Assembly: GCA_910587755.1 (NCBI GenBank)
Contig: CAJUNZ010000030.1
Coordinates: 1-28,675, forward strand
DNA: 28,675 bases
Reading direction: 5' to 3'
Origin: an uncultured Acetatifactor sp.
GTDB taxonomy: Bacteria; Bacillota; Clostridia; Lachnospirales; Lachnospiraceae
The notes below the pieces were generated by a model, which saw only the letters and a program-made list of their open reading frames with translations, was not told the DNA's origin and did no database searches. Positions 22,956 to 28,675 of this stretch are shown in pieces. The stretch's first letter is position 1. The number at the start of each line of letters is the position of its first letter. Made by a program: the position numbers and the translations under genes.

Positions 22956-22984
22956 ATTTTAACAGTATATATTTTAGTTGTCAA
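22956..22984 (-). promoter_or_regulatory. Sigma-A promoter of the MetRS-like gene leader
   Basis: On the minus strand TTGACA (22979-22984) is followed after 17 bases by TAAAAT (22956-22961), a near-consensus promoter. The start site would be near 22949, giving a leader of about 235 bases before the MetRS-like start codon. Confidence 0.85.
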
Positions 22985-23008
22985 TATGAATATTGATTTT
23001 CTTATGAT

Positions 23009-23041
23009 AATGTTGAGGAATCTTTCATATCCCTCAACATT
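23009..23041. repeat. 10-bp inverted repeat between the MetRS-like leader and the YciI gene
   Basis: AATGTTGAGG (23009-23018) and CCTCAACATT (23032-23041) form a perfect 10-bp stem with a 13-base loop. No T-run follows on the minus strand, but the position after the YciI-like gene suggests a role in ending that transcript. Confidence 0.6.
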
Positions 23042-23127
23042 GACTGCCTGCCCTCCCCAGCCGCTGATTCTGCACCCCAGCCGGGCTGTTTTGCTACAGT
23101 CAGGTAATCCTTTCGCTCCTGTAACAA

Positions 23128-23427
23128 TTAAAGCAGATAATTATTTTCCCTGTTGGCAATCTGAAGCTCAACCAGCTTATATTTTGCATAACCTCCCATC
23201 ACCAGAGGCTCCTTTTTGCAAAGTTCTTCCGCTTCTTCACGGCTCTCTGTTTTCAGGATATACATGCCTGCCATTCCCGGATAGCCTTTGAATACACCGC
23301 AGATTTCAAGCTTTCCCTCGTCATCCAGCCTTCTTATATTCTCAACATGCTCCTCAACCACTTTCTTTGTTAGCTTATTGTAGGTCTTGGTCTTTTCAAT
23401 CATCATCATATACATTATCTTATCCAT
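23128..23427 (-). CDS. YciI-like protein
   Basis: The 99-residue protein resembles the YciI family (ferredoxin-like alpha/beta fold), small proteins with a proposed His-Asp catalytic pair and no firm function. Recognisable parts are the N-terminal strand MDKIMYMMMIEKTKT, VVEEHVENIRRLDDEGKLEICGVF (His27 as the likely conserved His), and ILKTESREEAEELCKKEPLVMGGYAKYKLVEL, the usual YciI end. The start at 23427 follows AGAGGAG. Its strand and AT content match the accessory region, and it seems to be a single-gene unit bounded by the inverted repeat at 23009-23041. Confidence 0.82.
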   Translation of the reverse strand: MDKIMYMMMIEKTKTYNKLTKKVVEEHVENIRRLDDEGKLEICGVFKGYPGMAGMYILKTESREEAEELCKKEPLVMGGYAKYKLVELQIANRENNYLL

Positions 23428-23505
23428 ATCACACTCTCCTCTATACTTTCCGTTACACTCCCGCCGCCCAGTAACCGCTTTTAGGACTTCATTAGGTATG
23501 CTGCC

Positions 23506-24075
23506 TTACAGATATGCATCAACATCGCGCTCAGATAAGCCATAGTTTTTTATAATCGTTTTTCTAATATCTTCCTTGCCAACCCCAAAATCCTTTAATG
23601 ATTTAACCGTTATCTGAATTCCCTTTTTCCGCTCTTCCGCTATTTTCGCATCTTCCCTCTGCTTTATCTTCGGCTCCATGATCTCCATCAACGCTTCATA
23701 CATACTCTCATCTCCTATCAGCTCGTCAATTATTTTCCTATTTGCGCTAATAGTTACTTCCAGGACAGAATCTGCCAGCTCCCTATCGGCCTTTTCTGTC
23801 ATATGGTTCCTTTCATCCAGCATCCTCCATATATCGCCCTTTTTCAGGTTTCCGGACAAGCCCTTCAGCCACATGTGCGTATCACAATTCAATTCACCTG
23901 TGACAACAACTTGTGTGGAAAACCATGTCTTTCCTTCGACATAATAGATTCCTCCGTAAACTTCCCTCACATTGCACCCATGCCCTCCGAAATAGCGGAA
24001 AAGCTCTATTGGCTTCGCCTCCCAGAGAATAGATATTGGTTACATCCTCTGCCTTTATAGAATCTACAGCCTTTG
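23506..24075 (-). pseudogene. Rpn-like PD-(D/E)XK protein, copy A (5'-truncated, frameshifted)
   Basis: This is the C-terminal two thirds of the protein encoded intact at 24215-25060. It corresponds to that protein from about KAVDAVKAED onward, with very similar segments GGIYYVEGKTWF, HMWLKGLSGNL, ADRELADSVLEV and GDESMYEALMEIMEP. The N-terminal half with the nuclease motifs is missing; the sequence instead joins the 115-bp repeat at 24076. One extra base near 24034-24041 also breaks the frame. The remaining open stretch (23506-23970) has no ATG or ribosome site. The last about 40 residues differ from copy B (EERKKGIQITVKSLKDFG), which places the duplication some time ago. Confidence 0.85.
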
Positions 24076-24190
24076 CAACAGGTATAAGACTCGGCCGCGA
24101 CTTGCAATAAACCAATCAAGAATAACTGCTGCCTACAAAAACAAACATTTGCAGGCAGCCATTTTAAATTGACATATGGATTGACCTATC
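24076..24190. repeat. 115-bp direct repeat, left copy
   Basis: It is nearly identical to 25140-25254, exactly 1064 bases away, with about five differences. It contains a near-perfect 12-bp hairpin, GCTGCCTACAAA (24128-24139) with TTTGCAGGCAGC (24148-24159). In the right copy the repeat lies upstream of intact copy B; here it abuts the truncated copy A. This is explained by duplication of a unit including its upstream DNA, then deletion of the 5' part of copy A. Confidence 0.9.
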
Positions 24191-24214
24191 GGTCTTTCTC
24201 CCCAATCAGCGCCC

Positions 24215-25060
24215 TCAAACATTCTGCAGATACTCTTCTGCTTCCTCTTCTGACAAGTGATATTTTTTAATGATTGCGGGTTTTATTTCTTCATCCTTGT
24301 GGCCAAAATCCCTTAAAGCAGAGACTACTTCCTTAATACGCACCTTTTCATCTCTTATTCTCAGCTTCGGCTCCATAATTTCCATCAACGCTTCATACAT
24401 ACTCTCATCTCCTATCAACTCTTCAACTATTCTTCTATTTGCGCTAATACTTACTTCCAAAACAGAATCTGCCAGCTCTCTATCGGCCTTTTCTGTCATA
24501 TGGTTCCTTGCTTCCATCATCTTCTGTATATCGGCCTTTTCCAGGTTTCCGGACAATCCTTTCAGCCACATATGCACATCTCGATTCAGTTCACCTGTGA
24601 CTACCACTTGTGTAGGAAACCATGTCTTTCCCTCAACATAGTAGATTCCTCCATAAGCTTTCGTCACCTTACATCCATGCCCTTCAAGATAACGGAAAAG
24701 TTCTATCGGCTTTGCCTCCCGGAGAATGGATATTGTAATATCCTCTGCCTTTACAGCATCCACAGCCTTTCCGTAAGACTTATAGAGACAGGCATATGCC
24801 AGTGTTTTATAAAAGGTATCTATATTCAAATGGTCTTCTGGAGATTTGTATTCCATGATATTATGCCCTTTAAATAGCTTTCCTATTTCACTGGCAATTT
24901 GGACAGAAGCTTCTTTTTTAATGACCAGCAAGTCAATCTCCAGCGGTTTCGTGTTCAGATTATATTCTTTCTCAAATATTAAATCATCTCTGTCCGCTGT
25001 AAAATCCAGGCCCATGGCAGACACAAAAGCTGAATGCCACTGTATTTTAGTTTCCTTCAT
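24215..25060 (-). CDS. Rpn-like PD-(D/E)XK nuclease family protein, copy B (intact)
   Basis: The 281-residue protein belongs to a family much expanded in Lachnospiraceae genomes. Its N-terminal half has a PD-(D/E)XK-like core: FEKEYNLNTKPLEIDLLVIKKE with Asp43, then FKGHNIMEYKSPEDH with Glu70-x-Lys72, and IDTFYKTLAYACLYK. The middle (GGIYYVEGKTWFPTQVVVTGEL) and the helical, charged C terminus (MEPKLRIRDEKVRIKEVVSALRDFG) follow. The nearest named relatives are the Rpn/YhgA-like recombination-promoting nucleases; some database entries carry unrelated enzyme names for this family. AGGGGAG precedes the ATG, and a TATACT lies about 30 bases upstream. Decayed relatives flank it on both sides. Activity is inferred from motifs only. 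Confidence 0.82.
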   Translation of the reverse strand: MKETKIQWHSAFVSAMGLDFTADRDDLIFEKEYNLNTKPLEIDLLVIKKEASVQIASEIGKLFKGHNIMEYKSPEDHLNIDTFYKTLAYACLYKSYGKAVDAVKAEDITISILREAKPIELFRYLEGHGCKVTKAYGGIYYVEGKTWFPTQVVVTGELNRDVHMWLKGLSGNLEKADIQKMMEARNHMTEKADRELADSVLEVSISANRRIVEELIGDESMYEALMEIMEPKLRIRDEKVRIKEVVSALRDFGHKDEEIKPAIIKKYHLSEEEAEEYLQNV

Positions 25061-25139
25061 AAAATCTCCCCTCTGTTCTTTTCAGTATATCATTTTTCAT
25101 CCTCTATTACCACCTTCTATCAAAAATTTCACTATTTTA

Positions 25140-25254
25140 CAACAGGTATAAGGCTCGGCCGCGACTTGCAATAAACCAATCAAGAATAACTGCTGCCTAC
25201 AAAAACAAACATTTGCAGGCAGCCATTTTAAAATGACCTATGAATTGACCTATC
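25140..25254. repeat. 115-bp direct repeat, right copy
   Basis: This is the partner of 24076-24190, with the same hairpin at 25192-25203 and 25212-25223. It lies 80 bases upstream of copy B. The interval 25255-25368 beyond it holds no gene or recognisable element. Confidence 0.9.
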
Positions 25255-25368
25255 CATCCGCAAAAAGAGGGATTTTTACCGAAAAACCAGTAAAATGTTA
25301 CTGACGGCATTTTTCATGCCCATAGAATAATTTGCGGCCCCAGTCCCCGCAAACCCTTGATTTTTCAA

Positions 25369-25402
25369 CAAAAATTAGCCCCAGTAAATTTCTTCACCGG
25401 GG
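25369..25402 (-). terminator. Terminator behind the tRNA-Gln fragment
   Basis: On the minus strand CCCCGGT (25396-25402) pairs with ACTGGGG (25379-25385), followed by CTAATTTTTG. It starts about ten bases past the tRNA 3' end, a spacing normal for a tRNA gene terminator, so the 3' side of a real tRNA locus seems preserved. Confidence 0.75.
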
Positions 25403-25411
25403 TGTTAGAAG

Positions 25412-25460
25412 CAGGGCTACAAGGATTCGAACCTTGAGATGACGGAGTCAGAGTCCGTTG
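25412..25460 (-). pseudogene. 3' half of a tRNA-Gln(CUG) gene
   Basis: On the minus strand an anticodon arm ACGGA-CTCTGAC-TCCGT (anticodon CUG) is followed by a five-base variable loop. Next come a perfect T arm, CAAGG-TTCGAAT-CCTTG, and the 3' acceptor strand TAGCCCT with discriminator G. The D arm and 5' acceptor strand (expected AGGGCTA) are absent; the bases 5' of the anticodon arm do not fold. Only about 49 of about 72 bases remain, and CCA is not encoded. This is typical of either a tRNA-end attachment site left by an integrating element or a decayed tRNA gene. It will look tRNA-like to scanners but should not be functional. Confidence 0.8.
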
Positions 25461-25654
25461 TTTCAGGGGCAATTGTATAACATCCCATTGCCACCGCACA
25501 TCTCGCAAATTTATTTGCCTCTTCCGAATTCATTTTGTATCAAACAGGACTTCATCAGGTATGTTGGTTGCCACTTACCACTTAAATCACTTCCTCACTG
25601 CCCAATTAAACTGTCATGACTGCATTACCCTGATATACCGCCTCACTAATGTAC

Positions 25655-26393
25655 TTAAGCATTTTGCAAATAGTTTTCCGCCTCTTCTGCTGACAAATGA
25701 TATTTTTTAATAATGGCAGGTCTGATTTTATCATCCCCATACCCAATGTCCCTTAAAGTAGATACCGCTTCGTTAATGCGTATCTTTTCATCTCTTGCTT
25801 TCAGCTTAGGCTCCATAATTTCCATCAACGTTTCATACATACTCTCATCTCCTATCAACTCATCAATCATATCTTTATTTGCGCTAATGCTTACTTCCAA
25901 AACAGAATCTGCCAGTTCCCTGTTCTCTTTTCCCTCCAGCTGACTTCTCTTGTCCAGTATCTTCCGAAAATCTTCTCTCTGTAGATTACCAGATAACGCC
26001 TTCAGCCAGACATGGGAATCTTCGTCCAGTTCGCCCGTAACAATAATCTGGGTAGGAAACCACGCCTTTCCCTCTATATAATAGATTCCACTGCTGAATT
26101 TCACAATCTCGCATCCGTGTTCTTTAAAGTAGCGGAAAAGACCTTTTGGCTTCGCGTCCCGGACAATTGATATGGTTACATCCTCCGCCTTTACATCGTC
26201 CAGGGTTTTACCGTAAGATTTATAAAGACAGGCATAGGCAAGCGTCTTTTTTTATGACCAGTAAATCAATCTCTAAGGGCTTCGTGTTCAGATTGTACTC
26301 TTTCTCAAAAATCAAATCAGCCCTGTTCTTCTCAAGGTCTAACCCCATGGCAGACACAAAAGCTGAATGCCACTGTATCTTCGTTTCTTTCAT
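25655..26393 (-). pseudogene. Rpn-like PD-(D/E)XK protein, copy C (internal deletion, frameshift)
   Basis: The 5' end at 26393 encodes MKETKIQWHSAFVSAMGLD and continues like copy B to EIDLLVIKK. There, at a run of A (near 26255), about 36 codons are missing, including the EYKSP catalytic segment, and the frame changes before TLAYACLYKSYG. The rest follows copy B, with moderate divergence, to the stop. An internal open stretch (25655-26104) covers the C-terminal part but lacks a credible start. The deletion at a short A-run fits microhomology or slippage. Downstream DNA shares AGGACTTCAT-AGGTATG-like bases with the flank of copy A (23483-23500), so the copies were duplicated with their flanks. 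Confidence 0.85.
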
Positions 26394-26506
26394 AAAGCCT
26401 CTTCTCCTTCTTTCAAATTAAGTATACCATTCTTCTCTCCTTTTTTCCATCTGTACATCCTATTTTTTGATAAACTGCATGACTGCTTTGAAAAAGGGGA
26501 CAGCCG

Positions 26507-26889
26507 TCATTGCTGTCCCTCTTGCTCTTTTTCTTTTATGGAATCTGGAAGCGGCACAATCTGTTTTTCTATCCCCTGTACACTCACCTTTTTCCTGATG
26601 GCTATATAATACCGCCGTGTCGTAGACTCCAGGTCTCCGATATAAGCGGCAATTTCCTCCACACGGGCTCCTGTTTGGCCGTCGCTTCGGCATTATCATG
26701 TGATGCATTCCATTCAGCAACTTTTTTCCTCATCTCCCTGATACATGCCGCTCTGGTCTCACATGTTACCGTCAAAACTTTTGGATGCCCATCCCACCGC
26801 CTTCCCACATTAAGCTTATGGGTGATGGTTCCGTTTTTATTCTGAATGAATGTCCCTTCACCTTTCGCATTGCGTTTTTTCTCTTCCAT
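26507..26889 (-). pseudogene. Tyrosine recombinase (integrase) remnant with central deletion
   Basis: The first about 75 residues, starting MEEKKRNAKGEGTFIQNKNG, resemble the N-terminal arm-binding part of phage or ICE tyrosine integrases (GEGTF...DGHPKVLTVTCETRAACIREMRKKVAEW). Near 26690 the frame jumps; in another frame the sequence continues EEIAAYIGDLESTTRRYYIA and on to a TGA at 26507. That stretch resembles the extreme C terminus of such integrases. The whole core-binding and catalytic region (Arg-His-Arg-Tyr) is missing. This is the product of one large internal deletion. With the tRNA 3' end about 1.0 kb away it indicates that an integrative element once sat here. Confidence 0.75.
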
Positions 26890-27100
26890 TTTTATCCCTC
26901 TCCTTTAAAATTACGCCCACCATGCCATTACATGGCGGGCGCTTGCTCCGAATCTGTCAAAGTAAAATTGACATTTCACCAAATTGCTTCCTTTTTCGGT
27001 AGTCCCGTCTACCTTTGCTTGACTTTAGCGTTCTTTTTGCTTTGTTTTGCTTTTGTTAAAATTATATTAGCATACATTAAACTTCTTATCACTAGTCTTC

Positions 27101-27148
27101 ACTAAAATATTTTTAGTTGACGCTTATACAATTTTAGTGTATACTAAA
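27101..27148 (+). promoter_or_regulatory. Promoter and palindromic operators of the XRE regulator gene
   Basis: TTGACG (27117-27122) and TATACT (27140-27145) are 17 bases apart. One palindrome with arms ACTAAA/TTTAGT (27101-27117) ends at the -35, and a second with arms TTTAGT/ACTAAA (27133-27148) covers the -10. Both use the same half-site, as expected for a repressor that controls its own gene. Confidence 0.7.
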
Positions 27149-27164
27149 TATAGGAGGTGGTAAA

Positions 27165-27449
27165 ATGAGCATGAAGTACTATAAACTCTTCGATTTATTG
27201 GCACGCAAAGGAATGAAAAAAACTGATTTATTATATAATAAAATCATTTCTTCTCCTACACTTGCCAAATTATCGAAAGGTGAAACTGTTACAACCGAAG
27301 TATTGAGCAATATATGTGAAGCTCTCAACTGCCAACCTGGTGACATTATGGAATACGTGCCAAACCAATCAGCTCCAAATTCTTTAATCTCACAGCATCA
27401 CATAGATGAAAAAAATAGAATGCTCAACCAGCACACGGAAGAGCAATAA
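27165..27449 (+). CDS. XRE/Cro-CI family transcriptional regulator (HTH_26 type)
   Basis: The 94-residue protein is a compact helix-turn-helix regulator: YKLFDLLARKGMKKTDLLYN, SPTLAKLSKGETVTTEVLSNICEALNCQPGDIMEYV. This is the common Lachnospiraceae single-domain XRE form with a conserved CQPGDIMEY end. The last about 30 residues (NQSAPNSLISQHHIDEK...) are a polar tail without a clear domain. GGAGGTGG precedes the ATG. The promoter is covered by two ACTAAA-type palindromes, so autoregulation is likely. It is followed 161 bases later by a Uma2-type gene on the same strand, with no clear terminator between; a functional link is possible but not shown. Such regulators often remain from mobile elements. 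Confidence 0.88.
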   Translation: MSMKYYKLFDLLARKGMKKTDLLYNKIISSPTLAKLSKGETVTTEVLSNICEALNCQPGDIMEYVPNQSAPNSLISQHHIDEKNRMLNQHTEEQ

Positions 27450-27610
27450 TTTTCCTAATTAAAATATTCCTTCTGGCAGAGGCAGATAGTAGAGCCAAAG
27501 GATTAAATACCAATTCCAGCATGGAAATATCTTTCTTTAATTCTGATGAACAACGTGCAGAGTATATGAATGGCAATTAATATTGTTTAGCCTAGAAAGG
27601 AAGTGTTATT

Positions 27611-28162
27611 ATGACACCAGCACTGGCACACGAGAAATTCTATACTATTGATGATATCTACAGCCTGCCGGAAGGCAGCAGGGCCGAACTGATTGACGGC
27701 CAGATATACTATATGGCACCGCCAACCAGAAACCACCAGGAAATACTATCATTTCTACATGCTGCCATTTACAACCACATCACCAAAAATAAGGGCAATT
27801 GTAAAGTATACCCCGCCCCCTTTGCCGTCTTTTTATTTGCAGATGATTCCAAATATTTGGAGCCGGACATATCTGTAATCTGTGATAAAAATAAGCTAAA
27901 TGACCACGGTTGCAATGGCGCTCCAGACTGGCTTATCGAAATTGTATCGCCCAGCAGCCGTCCTATGGATTACTATACAAAATTATCCTTGTACCGTTCC
28001 GCCGGCGTAAGAGAATATTGGATTGTGGATCCCATGAAGCAAACCGTCTTGGTATATGATATGGAACATGATTCGGCTCCTGCCATATACTCCTTTGCTG
28101 ACAGCATCAAAGCCAACATCTATGATGACTTATGGATTGATTTCCGGAAACTGAATCTATAA
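27611..28162 (+). CDS. Uma2 family (DUF820) PD-(D/E)XK nuclease-like protein
   Basis: The 183-residue protein has the Uma2 layout: YTIDDIYSLPEGSRAELIDGQIYYMAPPTRNHQ at the N terminus with Glu26, YLEPDISVICD with Asp86, and PDWLIEIVSPSSRPMDYYTK with Glu110. KLSLYRSAGVREYWIVDP is the most typical signature. Length and motif order are complete, so the gene looks intact. These proteins have a restriction-endonuclease fold, are abundant in cyanobacteria and some clostridia, and are thought to be nucleases linked to mobile DNA; activity has rarely been shown. GAAAGGAAG precedes the ATG at 27611. It ends 27 bases before a two-way hairpin. Confidence 0.93.
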   Translation: MTPALAHEKFYTIDDIYSLPEGSRAELIDGQIYYMAPPTRNHQEILSFLHAAIYNHITKNKGNCKVYPAPFAVFLFADDSKYLEPDISVICDKNKLNDHGCNGAPDWLIEIVSPSSRPMDYYTKLSLYRSAGVREYWIVDPMKQTVLVYDMEHDSAPAIYSFADSIKANIYDDLWIDFRKLNL

Positions 28163-28189
28163 CCCGGCAGCAGGCTCCCCCCCAAAAGA

Positions 28190-28219
28190 AAAGGCATGTG
28201 CTCTACTGCATATGCCTTT
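28190..28219. terminator. Bidirectional terminator hairpin between the Uma2 and TPR genes
   Basis: AAAGGCATGTGC (28190-28201) pairs with GCATATGCCTTT (28208-28219), 12 bp with one G-U pair and a six-base loop. The minus-strand side is followed by TCTTTTGGGG and the plus side only by the TTT of the stem. It sits between two converging genes. Confidence 0.7.
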
Positions 28220-28299
28220 CAATCTGCCTATAAAGTTGTCCACCTGCTACTTTTTTATACAAAACGTCGTTCTATGTACTGACAGCCCACAAAATAGGA

Positions 28300-28675
28300 T
28301 TATTCTTTCATCTGTTCTTCTAACCACTGCTCAAAATCACCTGCTGGATTGCATTTCAAATATGCTATTTTCATATTTTCATGAACTATTTTTGTATTGG
28401 GATGTTTTTTCCCAAGCCTAAACAGGCAAACTCTATATGCTTTAAGATAATTTGATAATGCCTCCTTATTGTTTCCCTGGCTCGCATACACTCCTGCCAG
28501 GTTGTTATAACTGATGGCGGTAGATGGATGTTCCTCTCCCAGCACCCTCTCACTTATCGCAAGGGCTTTCCCATACAGCGCCTCCGCTTTCCCATACTCT
28601 CCCTGCCTCGCATACACATATGCCAGGTTGTTATAACTGGCGGCGGTATCCGGATGTTCCTCTCCCAGCACCCTC
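28300..28675 (-). CDS. Tetratricopeptide (kinesin-light-chain-type) repeat protein, 5' end missing
   Basis: The last about 125 residues of a TPR protein are visible. Two 42-residue kinesin-light-chain-type TPR units with the pattern VLGEEHP-TA-SYNNLA-VYA-QG are followed by a more diverged one (LFRLGKKHPNTKIVHENMKIAY) and a short acidic tail ending EQWLEEQMKE. The unit repeats every 126 bp: 28496-28550 and 28622-28675 are nearly identical. The gene continues past the contig end, probably with many more units, and the assembly most likely stopped because of them. Such proteins act as protein-binding scaffolds and often sit behind NB-ARC or CHAT domains; whatever lies upstream here cannot be seen. 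Confidence 0.88.
   Translation of the reverse strand, partial: RVLGEEHPDTAASYNNLAYVYARQGEYGKAEALYGKALAISERVLGEEHPSTAISYNNLAGVYASQGNNKEALSNYLKAYRVCLFRLGKKHPNTKIVHENMKIAYLKCNPAGDFEQWLEEQMKE

Noticed and set aside
22986..23291. A 101-codon plus-strand frame next to the MetRS-like promoter
   Set aside because: It runs antisense into the YciI-like gene, crosses an inverted repeat and has no ribosome site or domain.
25412..25490. A complete tRNA-Gln gene
   Set aside because: The 5' acceptor strand and D arm cannot be formed from the bases before the anticodon arm.
27419..27580. Open frame after the XRE gene ending EQRAEYMNGN
   Set aside because: The only ATG (27521) gives 19 codons and lacks a ribosome site. 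It may be a gene remnant, but nothing supports a working gene.

Overview
The window looks like one whole assembled contig from an anaerobic, spore-forming gut Firmicute, most likely a member of the Lachnospiraceae (Clostridia). The support is a T-box controlled metG, a split two-subunit transketolase, RicT (PSP1) next to trmN6 and rsmI, two small coat-F-like spore proteins, an MsmX-type sugar ABC ATPase, a Cys-type sulfatase and a cluster of the Rpn-like PD-(D/E)XK proteins that are abundant in this family. Assignments rest on reading the translated sequence; no database search was run. Bases 1-48 are Illumina P7/index adapter, not genome. The right end breaks inside a TPR repeat.

From about 0.05 to 20.5 kb the DNA is GC-rich, mostly minus-strand and mostly housekeeping. 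Reading with the minus-strand genes, metG lies behind a methionine T-box and is followed by an alpha/beta hydrolase, a GNAT acetyltransferase and a YesL-like membrane protein. A membrane-anchored amidase with a long cytoplasmic repeat domain is followed by rpe and an unrecognised protein. araD is followed by the two transketolase halves, and with rpe nearby this is a pentose phosphate interconversion set. Further right are a DUF885 peptidase (plus strand), an Mrr-like membrane protein, two coat proteins, rsmI, trmN6 and ricT, then a plus-strand DUF3892 gene with palindromic tandem repeats behind it, and a sulfatase.

From about 20.7 kb to the end the DNA is AT-richer and accessory. It begins with a second methionyl-tRNA synthetase-like gene whose KMSKS motif has lost its second lysine. 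Its leader holds a strong promoter, a 30-codon upstream ORF with four Met and four consecutive Gln codons, and a strong intrinsic terminator. The end of the upstream ORF can pair with the terminator's 5' arm, which is the layout of ribosome-mediated transcription attenuation. This is the most interesting system in the window: one MetRS gene is controlled by a T-box and the other apparently by a leader peptide.

Beyond it are a YciI-like gene, three relatives of one Rpn-like nuclease (one intact, two decayed) with a 115-bp direct repeat, the 3' half of a tRNA-Gln(CUG) with its terminator, a tyrosine recombinase gene collapsed by an internal deletion, an XRE regulator with a palindrome-covered promoter, a Uma2-type nuclease and a truncated TPR gene. 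The recombinase and tRNA remnants suggest an old integration site that has since decayed.
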